From NCBI RefSeq assembly GCF_005871185.1, contig NZ_SWKN01000009.1, positions 1 through 64,000 of the forward strand: a stretch of 64,000 nucleotides of DNA, given 5' to 3'. A model generated the notes under the pieces. That model had not been told where the DNA came from and made no database searches. It saw only the letters and a list, made by a program, of their open reading frames with translations. Source of the stretch: Limnobacter alexandrii. GTDB taxonomy: Bacteria > Pseudomonadota > Gammaproteobacteria > Burkholderiales > Burkholderiaceae_B. Both the position numbers and the translations under genes were made by a program. Shown here piece by piece: positions 55,602-64,000 of this stretch (its first letter is position 1; each line of letters begins with the position of its first letter).

Positions 55602-57055
55602 TCAAGAAACTATTCAAACGGATGTTTTCCAAGCCGGCGACCCTGGGCCGGGAGGCTCCAAAACCTGCGGCACACCTGAACATGGGTGAGTCCAAAAAAG
55701 TCAAAGCCAGCTACGGTGTGCACAAGCCCAAAGTGTGGGGTGTGGCCGATCACAAAATTGATCGCCGCTTGGTGAGCCACAATGCGATTCGCGTGTGCGA
55801 AACACTGCAAAGCAAAGGCTACAAAGCATTTGTTGTGGGTGGTGCCGTTCGTGACTTGCTACTGGGCATGCGCCCCAAAGACTTCGACGTGGCCACAGAT
55901 GCAAGCCCTGAACAAACCCAGCGACTATTTCGCCGTGCCCGGGTAATTGGGCGCAGGTTTCAAATTGTGCATGTGATGTTCGGCCCGGAAACCATTGAAA
56001 CGTCGACTTTCCGGGCTTTGGCCAGCGCCAGCAACGAGAAGGACGAACATGGCCGGGTGCTGCGCGACAATGAGTTCGGGCGACAAGACGAAGATGCATC
56101 AAGGCGAGACTTCACAGTGAACGCCATGTATTACGACCCCAGCACGGAAACCGTGTGGGACTACCACCACGGCATGGAAGACCTGCGCGCCCGGGTGTTG
56201 CGCATGATCGGCGAGCCCAGCCTGCGCTATCGCGAAGACCCGGTGCGCATGCTCCGGGTGGTTCGTTTCGCGGCCAAGCTGAACTTTGACATTGAACCGG
56301 CCACCTATGCGCCCATTGCGGAGTTGTCGGACTTGCTGCGCAATGTGCCCGCCTCTCGCCTGTTTGATGAAATGCTGAAACTGCTGATGAGCGGTTCAGC
56401 CATGGCGTGCCTGAAAGGTTTGCGCGAAGCTGGTTTGCACCACGGCGTATTCCCGCTGCTCGACGCCATTCTGGAACATGAACGGGGCGAACCTTTCCTG
56501 ACCGAAGCACTTGCACGCACCGACAAACGCGTGAAGGAAGGCAAGCCACTCAGCCCTGGTTTCCTGTTTGCCTGCCTGTTGTGGCATTTGGTGCTGGAAA
56601 ACTGGGAAAAGAAACTTGAACAGGGCGAATTGAAGTTCCCTGCCCTGTTTGCCGCGATGGACGACGTGCTGGCTGAACAGGCGGAGCGCACGGCCATTCC
56701 ACGTCGCCTGACTGGCGACATGCGTGAAATTTGGGCATTTCAGCCGCGTTTCGAAAAACGTGCTGGCAAGGCGCCCTTCCGCATGCTGGAGCAACAAAAA
56801 TTCCGGGCATCGCTGGATTTCTATGAATTGCGCGCCATGGTTGGTGATATCGATGCCGACACTGAACTTGCGCAGTGGTGGCGGGAGTTCAGTGACGGTG
56901 ACGTCAACAACCGCCAGAACATGCTGGACGCACTGCGCGGAACACCGGCAGGCACTGATGGGGCGGCCAAGAAAAAACGGCGGCGCCGAAAACCCAAACC
57001 CAGTGCAAATGCGCCCGGTGACAGCCATACCGGACAAGGGCAGCAAGGCGAGTGA
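55598..57055 (+). CDS. pcnB: poly(A) polymerase PcnB
   Basis: Adds 3' poly(A) tails to RNA and marks it for decay. The 485-residue protein has GGAVRDLLLG (81-90) and catalytic Asp95 and Asp97 in KDFDVATDA. The stretch REDPVRMLRVVRFAAKLNFDIE supports poly(A) polymerase rather than CCA-adding enzyme, as do the Lys-rich N-terminal extension and a strongly basic C-terminal tail (KKKRRRRKPKP). It overlaps the HAD gene by 4 bp and folK by 4 bp. Confidence 0.93.
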   Translation: MIKKLFKRMFSKPATLGREAPKPAAHLNMGESKKVKASYGVHKPKVWGVADHKIDRRLVSHNAIRVCETLQSKGYKAFVVGGAVRDLLLGMRPKDFDVATDASPEQTQRLFRRARVIGRRFQIVHVMFGPETIETSTFRALASASNEKDEHGRVLRDNEFGRQDEDASRRDFTVNAMYYDPSTETVWDYHHGMEDLRARVLRMIGEPSLRYREDPVRMLRVVRFAAKLNFDIEPATYAPIAELSDLLRNVPASRLFDEMLKLLMSGSAMACLKGLREAGLHHGVFPLLDAILEHERGEPFLTEALARTDKRVKEGKPLSPGFLFACLLWHLVLENWEKKLEQGELKFPALFAAMDDVLAEQAERTAIPRRLTGDMREIWAFQPRFEKRAGKAPFRMLEQQKFRASLDFYELRAMVGDIDADTELAQWWREFSDGDVNNRQNMLDALRGTPAGTDGAAKKKRRRRKPKPSANAPGDSHTGQGQQGE

Positions 57056-57555
57056 ACGCCGCGGTGAATCATAATTTGGGAGACACACCGTGTTACCTCG
57101 GCTTGGGTGGCAACCTGGGCCACCCCATGGCCCTGTTCGATGAAGTGATTGAGCATTTCCGCGCCCATCCTTTGGCCAAAGCAGTGAAAGAATCACCACG
57201 ATTTGAAAGTGCGCCGGTAGACGCCACTGGACCCAACTATGTGAATTCTGTGCTGGAGTTGACGTGGCTGGGCAGCGCAGAGCAACTATTACATGCCTGT
57301 ATGGCGATTGAGTCACAATTGGGCCGGATTCGCACCACGCGCAACGCCCCCCGCCCCATCGATGTGGATGTGCTCCTGTTCGGCCAGCAAACCGTTAACA
57401 CTTCAAAGCTTACAGTGCCCCACCCCCGCATGCACTTGCGGCGCTTTGTGCTGGAACCGTTGTTGCAGTTAAACCCGACTATTCTTATCCCCGGCCTGGG
57501 TCCAGCCAAACATTATTTGCCTGGCACGCTGGATCAGATCGTCAAAGCAATTTGA
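57052..57555 (+). CDS. folK: 2-amino-4-hydroxy-6-hydroxymethyldihydropteridine pyrophosphokinase
   Basis: Activates the pterin for folate synthesis using ATP. The 167-residue protein has YLGLGGNLG, ESPRFES, GPNYVNSVLEL and the signature RTTRNAPRPIDVDVLLFG followed by VPHPRMHLRRFVLEPL. GTG start overlaps the pcnB stop (GTGA). A 75-bp gap leads to the deoxynucleoside kinase. Confidence 0.95.
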   Translation: MNAAVNHNLGDTPCYLGLGGNLGHPMALFDEVIEHFRAHPLAKAVKESPRFESAPVDATGPNYVNSVLELTWLGSAEQLLHACMAIESQLGRIRTTRNAPRPIDVDVLLFGQQTVNTSKLTVPHPRMHLRRFVLEPLLQLNPTILIPGLGPAKHYLPGTLDQIVKAI

Positions 57556-57630
57556 ACTTTTTTTCCAATACCAGCTTCACCCCTGCGCTACACTGAGGCC
57601 GCACGCAAGCCCACCACCGGAGAATAAAAC

Positions 57631-58272
57631 TTGTTGTCAGAAAAGTATCGCCATATCGTGATCGAAGGCCCCATTGGCGTGGGAAAAACCTCGCTGGCCC
57701 GACTGATCGCCCAGCGATTCCAGGCCGAGTTGTTGCTTGAAAAACCCGAGGACAATCCGTTTCTCGAGAAGTTTTATCAGGAACCCGCGCGCTATGCCCT
57801 GCCCACACAATTGTTTTTCCTGTTTCAGCGCATCGGACAGCTGCGCGATTTAACCCAGCGCGACTTTTTTGAAAACATGGTGGTCAGCGATTTTTTACTC
57901 GAAAAAGACCGCATGTTTGCCAGCCTGACGCTGGACGAAGAAGAACTGAAGCTGTACCAGCAAATTTACCAGCACCAAAGCCCGCAAACCAGCGTGCCTG
58001 ATTTGGTGATTTACCTGCAAGCCTCGCCGCAGGCGCTGATTGAGCGTGTGCAGAAACGTGCAACCCCTTACGAAGCCAACATCACCGAAGCTTATTTGTC
58101 GCAGTTAAGTGATGCATACAGCCGGTTTTTTTATCACTACGACGACGCACCCTTGTTGATTGTGAACACCGAGCATTTGAACCCGGTTGACCATTCCGAA
58201 GATTTTGAGTTGCTGTTAAACCAGATCGAGGGAATGAAAGGTCGACGCGAGTTTTTCAACTGGTCTGAGTAA
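57631..58272 (+). CDS. deoxynucleoside kinase family protein
   Basis: A 213-residue dNK/thymidine kinase 2-type protein that phosphorylates deoxynucleosides for salvage. P-loop [12 protein letters not shown] (13-24), [14 protein letters not shown] (DRS-like motif, here DRM), and the lid [10 protein letters not shown] are visible. TTG start at 57631 with GGAG 8 bp upstream; a second TTG follows directly. Located between folK and panB, as in many Burkholderiales. Substrate specificity (deoxyadenosine/deoxyguanosine or other) cannot be read. Confidence 0.85.
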   Translation: MLSEKYRHIVIEGPIGVGKTSLARLIAQRFQAELLLEKPEDNPFLEKFYQEPARYALPTQLFFLFQRIGQLRDLTQRDFFENMVVSDFLLEKDRMFASLTLDEEELKLYQQIYQHQSPQTSVPDLVIYLQASPQALIERVQKRATPYEANITEAYLSQLSDAYSRFFYHYDDAPLLIVNTEHLNPVDHSEDFELLLNQIEGMKGRREFFNWSE

Positions 58273-58300
58273 CACACAACATCCAACACGAGAGCACAAC

Positions 58301-59989
<1,689 letters not shown>

Positions 59990-59990
<1 letters not shown>

Positions 59991-60370
59991 TGCACCGTGA
60001 AATGTTGCTCGGTAAAATTCACCGCGCGAAAGTAACCCACTGCGAACTTCACTATGAAGGCTCGTGCGCGATCGACGAAAATCTTCTGGACGCCTCTGGA
60101 ATTATCGAATTTCAGCGCATCGACATCTATGTGATCGACAATGGCGAGCGCTTTTCAACTTATGCCATCAAGGGCGAGCGCGGCAGCGGCATGATTTCCT
60201 TGAATGGTGCGGCTGCACGCCGTGCTCAAAAGGGTGACTTGGTGATTATTGCGGCCTACGGCACGCTGGATGACCAGGAATGCAAAACATTCCAGCCCAA
60301 GCTGGTCTTTGTTGATGACAACAATGTGATCGCCGAACAACGCGGCCACATTCCAACCCAGCAAATGTAA
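59990..60370 (+). CDS. panD: aspartate 1-decarboxylase
   Basis: Makes beta-alanine for PanC. The 126-residue proenzyme has YEGSC with Gly24-Ser25, the exact self-cleavage site that makes the pyruvoyl cofactor, plus [19 protein letters not shown] shares bases with the panC stop (TAATG). With panB and panC it completes a pantothenate operon. A PanM/PanZ maturation factor, where used, is not seen here. Confidence 0.97.
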
Positions 60371-60392
60371 TTAAGCCGAATAGGCTGACAAC

Positions 60393-61424
60393 TTAAGCGG
60401 AAGCGCGTTTCAATCGGTCGTTGACCGCTTCCCAATCCGGGGTTTGCCCTGGCTTTTCAAACAACACTTGTTTGCAAGCCAATTCATCGGCCTGTCGCAA
60501 GGTGGCGTATAGCGCCTTGGCTACCTCGGTGGGTTTGTCACTCAAGGTTTCAACCAGCACTTCACCACACTTTTCGCGCAAAGCGTCAGCCTGCGCCAGG
60601 AATTCATCGGTCCAACCCACACAGAGGGTTTTGTGTTGAACCACCAACGAGCCGAGTTCACCGGCATTCAACACCCACACCTTGGCATCTGGGCTGTAAT
60701 GCTTTTCGAGTGCTCCGGAAACCCGGGGATTGGCGTTGGGGGTTTTCGATACCTCCCCATGACTTTTCACGGGCACACCCAGCACGGCCTCTATTTGCTC
60801 GGCCGTAATGGCACCTGGCCTCAACACTGCGGGCTGCTCGTTCAACAGGGAAACAATCGTGGATTCAATTCCAATCTCGGGTACATCACCATCAAGAATG
60901 AACGGAATTCGATCCCCGAGCTCGGCGAGTACGTGCGTGGCCCTTGTGGGGCTGACTTTGCCGAATCGATTGGCTGAAGGTGCTGCAACCGGCACACCAG
61001 TGGCTTTTAACAATTCAATGGCGACCGGGTGTGAAGGACAGCGAATACCCACAGAATTCTGCCCGCCTGTCACTTCAAATGGCATGCGCTCACCCTTGGG
61101 CACCACCAAGGTAAGCGGGCCTGGCCAGAATGCGCTGATCAACTTTTTCATGGTGGGTGTGACTTCAGCCACCCAGCCAGTTAGTTCGGCGCCTGGCGCA
61201 ACATGGGCGATAAGTGGGTGCTCCGAAGGTCGCCCCTTCGCTTTGAAAATGCCTTCGATGGCTGCCAATTGGGTAACCGCTGCACCCAGGCCAAACACGG
61301 TTTCAGTGGGGAAAGCCACCAATTGGCCTTTCTGAAGCGCTTGGGAACAACGCCGAATATTGGCCTCGCTGGCGTTCAGTAATTCAGCATGCAGGTGGGG
61401 CATGCCGGAATCAGTCGTCGTCAT
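60393..61424 (-). CDS. threonylcarbamoyl-AMP synthase (Sua5 type)
   Basis: Makes threonylcarbamoyl-AMP for t6A37 in tRNA, the step before TsaBDE. With ATG 61424 the protein has 343 residues: a YrdC domain (KGQLVAFPTETVFGLGAA, KAKGRPSEHPL, VPVAAPSANRFGKVSPT) followed by a C-terminal Sua5 domain after a linker. The long two-domain form differs from the short TsaC of E. coli. ATG 61403 is an alternative start. The chosen start overlaps purK by 14 bp. Confidence 0.92.
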   Translation of the reverse strand: MTTTDSGMPHLHAELLNASEANIRRCSQALQKGQLVAFPTETVFGLGAAVTQLAAIEGIFKAKGRPSEHPLIAHVAPGAELTGWVAEVTPTMKKLISAFWPGPLTLVVPKGERMPFEVTGGQNSVGIRCPSHPVAIELLKATGVPVAAPSANRFGKVSPTRATHVLAELGDRIPFILDGDVPEIGIESTIVSLLNEQPAVLRPGAITAEQIEAVLGVPVKSHGEVSKTPNANPRVSGALEKHYSPDAKVWVLNAGELGSLVVQHKTLCVGWTDEFLAQADALREKCGEVLVETLSDKPTEVAKALYATLRQADELACKQVLFEKPGQTPDWEAVNDRLKRASA

Positions 61425-62586
61425 CACCAATGCCCAGAATATCCCGAACTTCTTGGGCAACCGCCAGGGCACGGTCAAGGGTTTCCGCAATCACGGTGAT
61501 GTGGCCCATCTTGCGCCCTACCCGGGCTTGTTCCTTGCCATAGAGGTGAAGCTTCACCTCCGGAATGGCCAATACTTTGTCCCAAGCTGGTTCGCGCTCG
61601 CTGCCATCTTCGCCGTACCAAAGATCGCCCAGCAAGTTCACCATGACAGCAGGGCTGTGCTGGCGCGTGTCGCCCAAAGGCAAGCCGGCAAGTATGCGGG
61701 CCTGTTGTTCGAATTGACAGGTTACGCAAGCGTCGATCGAGTAATGCCCGCTGTTGTGGGGGCGTGGCGCAATTTCATTGACCACAAGGCCCAAATCATC
61801 GACCACAAAAAATTCAACGCAGAGTACGCCCACATAATCGAGCGCGCCGGCAATTGAAATCGCGTTGGCGCGGGCTTGGGCAGCCATGGCGTCATCAATG
61901 CGGGCTGGCACGATGGTGGTGGCCAAAATGCCCTTGCGGTGGTGGTTTTCAGCCACAGGAAACGTGGCACATTCACCTTTGTGGTCGCGCGCGACGATCA
62001 CAGACATTTCCTTTTGCAAGGTGAGGCGCTTTTCAAGCACGCATTCCACTTCATTGAGATCAGCAAAGGCTGCACGCACTTCGTCCAGCGTTTTCACGCG
62101 GACTTGCCCCTTGCCGTCGTAGCCCAGGCGGGCTGTTTTCACAATGCCGGGCAGCAAATTCTCGAGATCGTCGGTGATGTCGGTCATGTTGCGAATGGCA
62201 GCATGGGGGGCCACTGGCACGCCGCAACCCGTGATGTAGGCTTTTTCTTCAATGCGGTTTTGCGCCACACCCACCGAGAAAGCCGATGGGCTGACTGGAA
62301 TGCTTTTGGAGAGCGTGTCCAAGGCCAGTGCCGGTACGTTTTCAAATTCAGTGGTGACACCCACGCAACGCTGTGCCAGTTTGGCCAAACCCTGGTCGTC
62401 CATGTAATCGGCCAATACTTGATCATCCGCCACTGATCCCGCAGGGCCGTTGGCCACGGGGTCGAGCACCAGCACGCGATACCCCATGCTTTGCGCTGCC
62501 ATGCAGAACATGCGGCCCAACTGGCCTCCACCCAACAGGCCCAGCCACTGGCCGGGTTTGGCTGTTTTGAATTCGATCTTGCTCAT
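61411..62586 (-). CDS. purK: N5-carboxyaminoimidazole ribonucleotide synthase
   Basis: ATP-grasp enzyme that carboxylates AIR at N5 using bicarbonate. The 391-residue protein has LLGGGQLGRMFCMAAQSMG, VTTEFENVP, KTARLGYDGKGQ and EIAPRPHNSGHYS. It ends with an acidic tail (GIGDDDD). Encoded after purE with a 17-bp gap, and followed by the Sua5 gene. Confidence 0.96.
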   Translation of the reverse strand: MSKIEFKTAKPGQWLGLLGGGQLGRMFCMAAQSMGYRVLVLDPVANGPAGSVADDQVLADYMDDQGLAKLAQRCVGVTTEFENVPALALDTLSKSIPVSPSAFSVGVAQNRIEEKAYITGCGVPVAPHAAIRNMTDITDDLENLLPGIVKTARLGYDGKGQVRVKTLDEVRAAFADLNEVECVLEKRLTLQKEMSVIVARDHKGECATFPVAENHHRKGILATTIVPARIDDAMAAQARANAISIAGALDYVGVLCVEFFVVDDLGLVVNEIAPRPHNSGHYSIDACVTCQFEQQARILAGLPLGDTRQHSPAVMVNLLGDLWYGEDGSEREPAWDKVLAIPEVKLHLYGKEQARVGRKMGHITVIAETLDRALAVAQEVRDILGIGDDDD

Positions 62587-62603
62587 GTATCTGGTTTAAA
62601 AAA

Positions 62604-63125
62604 TCAACGCAAAGGGGGCAGTTCCATTTCACGGGCCACGTTGGACTGGCTCACGCGAAAATCCTGCAATTTCAAGTTCAGGGCTGTGTCGGTCAAGGCC
62701 AAAATTGCCACCGCCCCCAAAGCCGCATTGGCCGCACCGGCTTCGCCAATGGCAAAGGTGTGCACCGGAATGCCCTTGGGCATTTGCACAATCGACAACA
62801 GGGAGTCTTCTCCACGCAAGTACTTGGACGGCACAGGCACACCCATAACAGGAACAATGGTTTTGGCGGCCAACATACCCGGCAAGTGCGCAGCACCACC
62901 AGCACCAGCAATAATCACTTGTATGCCGCGGGTGGCCGCTGTTTCGGCGTAAGCAAACATTTCATCGGGCATGCGGTGGGCTGACACCACACGGGCCTCG
63001 TAGTCCACGCCAAAGTCGCGCAACACTTGCACGGCGTTTTTCATGACTTCCCAATCGGAAGACGAACCCATGACCACACCCACTTTGGGATGGTCGGAGG
63101 TGTGCAGGTGTGTGGCTTCTATCAT
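62604..63125 (-). CDS. purE: N5-carboxyaminoimidazole ribonucleotide mutase
   Basis: Moves the carboxyl group made by PurK to give CAIR. The 173-residue class I PurE has GSSSDWEVM (from residue 20), SAHRMP (48-53), [15 protein letters not shown] and [19 protein letters not shown] 63125 has GGATAAG upstream; TTG 63137, which would overlap purC, is an alternative. Confidence 0.95.
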   Translation of the reverse strand: MIEATHLHTSDHPKVGVVMGSSSDWEVMKNAVQVLRDFGVDYEARVVSAHRMPDEMFAYAETAATRGIQVIIAGAGGAAHLPGMLAAKTIVPVMGVPVPSKYLRGEDSLLSIVQMPKGIPVHTFAIGEAGAANAALGAVAILALTDTALNLKLQDFRVSQSNVAREMELPPLR

Positions 63126-63129
63126 GTTC

Positions 63130-64000
63130 TTATCCAATCCAAAGGCGACCAGTCAAAATTTCATAGGCTTGACGGTATTTGGCCGCTGTTTTGTCGATGA
63201 TGTCTTGTGGCAGTGTAGGCGCTGGTGCCTTTTTGTTCCAGCCCGGCACACTTTCCAGGTAATCGCGAACAAACTGTTTGTCGTAAGAAGGTGGAGAAAT
63301 GCCCACCTGGTATTGATCGGCTGGCCAAAAACGTGATGAATCGGCAGTCAGTACCTCATCCATCAAGGTCAGGGTGCCGTTTTCATCCAGCCCGAATTCA
63401 AACTTGGTGTCGGCAATAATGATGCCCTGTCGCGCCGCGTAGTCGCTGGCTTTTGTGTACAAGGCAATCGAGACCTCTCGAATTTGCTTGGCCAGGTCGC
63501 GGCCCACCACATCGCTCATGGTGTCGAAATCAATGTTCTCGTCGTGCTCGCCCATGGCGGCCTTGGTGGCTGGCGTGAAAATAGGCTCGTCCAGCTTGGC
63601 TGCCATTTGCATGCCTGATGGCAATTTAATGCCGCACACCGCACCTGTGGACTGGTAGTCTTTCCAGCCAGAACCGATCAGGTAACCGCGCACCACAGCC
63701 TCAATGGGCAGGGCCTTCAGCTTCTTGACCACCATGGAGCGACCCTTGATTTGAGGTGCCTCTTCAGCTGACACCACTGTTTCGGGGGCAATGCCGGTGA
63801 GGTGATTGGGCACCACGTCGGCCAGAATGTCGAACCAGAACTGGGCCATCTGGGTAAGCACCATGCCTTTTTCAGGAATGGGCTGATCCAGAATGACATC
63901 GAATGCAGACAGGCGGTCGCTGGCCACAATCAACATTTTGTCGTCGCCAACGGAAAAATTTTCCCGAACCTTGCCACGGTGCAGCAATGGCAAGGAAGTC
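63130..64000 (-). CDS. purC: phosphoribosylaminoimidazole-succinocarboxamide synthase, 5' end cut by window
   Basis: SAICAR synthetase, following CAIR formation by PurE/PurK. The visible part begins inside the N terminus: the codons before TTG 63993 read Thr-Ser in frame, matching the family [14 protein letters not shown] stretch, so the gene continues past 64000. [29 protein letters not shown] and [13 protein letters not shown] are signatures. It heads purC-purE-purK. Confidence 0.95.
   Translation of the reverse strand, partial: TSLPLLHRGKVRENFSVGDDKMLIVASDRLSAFDVILDQPIPEKGMVLTQMAQFWFDILADVVPNHLTGIAPETVVSAEEAPQIKGRSMVVKKLKALPIEAVVRGYLIGSGWKDYQSTGAVCGIKLPSGMQMAAKLDEPIFTPATKAAMGEHDENIDFDTMSDVVGRDLAKQIREVSIALYTKASDYAARQGIIIADTKFEFGLDENGTLTLMDEVLTADSSRFWPADQYQVGISPPSYDKQFVRDYLESVPGWNKKAPAPTLPQDIIDKTAAKYRQAYEILTGRLWIG

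Noticed and set aside
56396-57316. 306-codon ORF opposite pcnB-folK
   Set aside because: Antisense to two well-supported coding genes with overlapping ends.

Overview
The window looks like ordinary chromosome of a betaproteobacterium, most likely a moderate-GC member of the Burkholderiales. A Limnobacter-like organism is my impression from gene order and composition, not a proof. The lineage indicators are an EF-P with Arg32 beside EarP, an S-adenosylhomocysteine riboswitch in front of ahcY, a Coq7-type ubiquinone hydroxylase, a RibBA with a degenerate second domain, and the order hda / HAD phosphatase / pcnB / folK / deoxynucleoside kinase / panBCD. I see no prophage, insertion sequence, CRISPR array, rRNA or tRNA.

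Layout. 1-5.9 kb: tail of an unknown ORF, rsuA, efp-earP, an orphan HExxH peptidase, then dapF-DUF484-xerC on the minus strand. 5.9-7.7 kb: two tandem lipid A acyltransferases (minus). 7.8-12.8 kb: the methyl cycle (metK, SAH riboswitch, ahcY, tlyA, metF) and 5-formyl-THF cyclo-ligase. 12.8-15.8 kb: lytic transglycosylase and an NAD(P)-binding epimerase-like protein. 15.9-19.3 kb: argD-argF-argG. 19.4-25.3 kb: murB, yajQ, a UreE-like histidine-rich protein, pepN, fbp. 25.3-30.3 kb: BepA-like M48 protease, moaC, a type IV pilin, sucDC. 30.6-38.1 kb: recA-recX with a LexA box, pncC, pgpA, thiL, nusB, ribH, ribBA, then lnt. 38.1-41.7 kb: corC, miaB, coq7, an OsmC protein. 41.7-42.2 kb: a 535-bp gap with a strong small-RNA candidate and a structured leader for rplM-rpsI. 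43.1-46.7 kb: argC, a DUF6776-like protein, bactofilin, erpA, AEC transporter. 46.7-47.3 kb: a gap filled by a large imperfect palindrome made of degenerate repeats. 47.3-53.1 kb: tsaE-amiC-mutL-miaA with divergent queG. 53.1-61 kb: purM, hda, HAD phosphatase, pcnB, folK, deoxynucleoside kinase, panB-panC-panD, Sua5-type tsaC. 61.4-64 kb: purK, purE and purC, the last cut by the window end.

Most genes are core housekeeping in tight operons with 1-20 bp overlaps. They cover methyl transfer and one-carbon metabolism, arginine, riboflavin/thiamine/pantothenate/folate/purine synthesis, TCA cycle, cell wall and outer membrane, DNA repair, and tRNA/rRNA/EF-P modification.

The least explained structures are non-coding. 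They are (i) the ~470-bp palindromic repeat cluster centred on 46980, (ii) an orphan transcription unit at about 41881-42041 with promoter, an anti-Shine-Dalgarno-like loop and a strong terminator, (iii) a closed leader structure before rplM, and (iv) a hairpin between the Shine-Dalgarno sequence and start codon of argF. Among proteins, the UreE-like protein with histidine-rich ends and no urease genes nearby is the most unusual.
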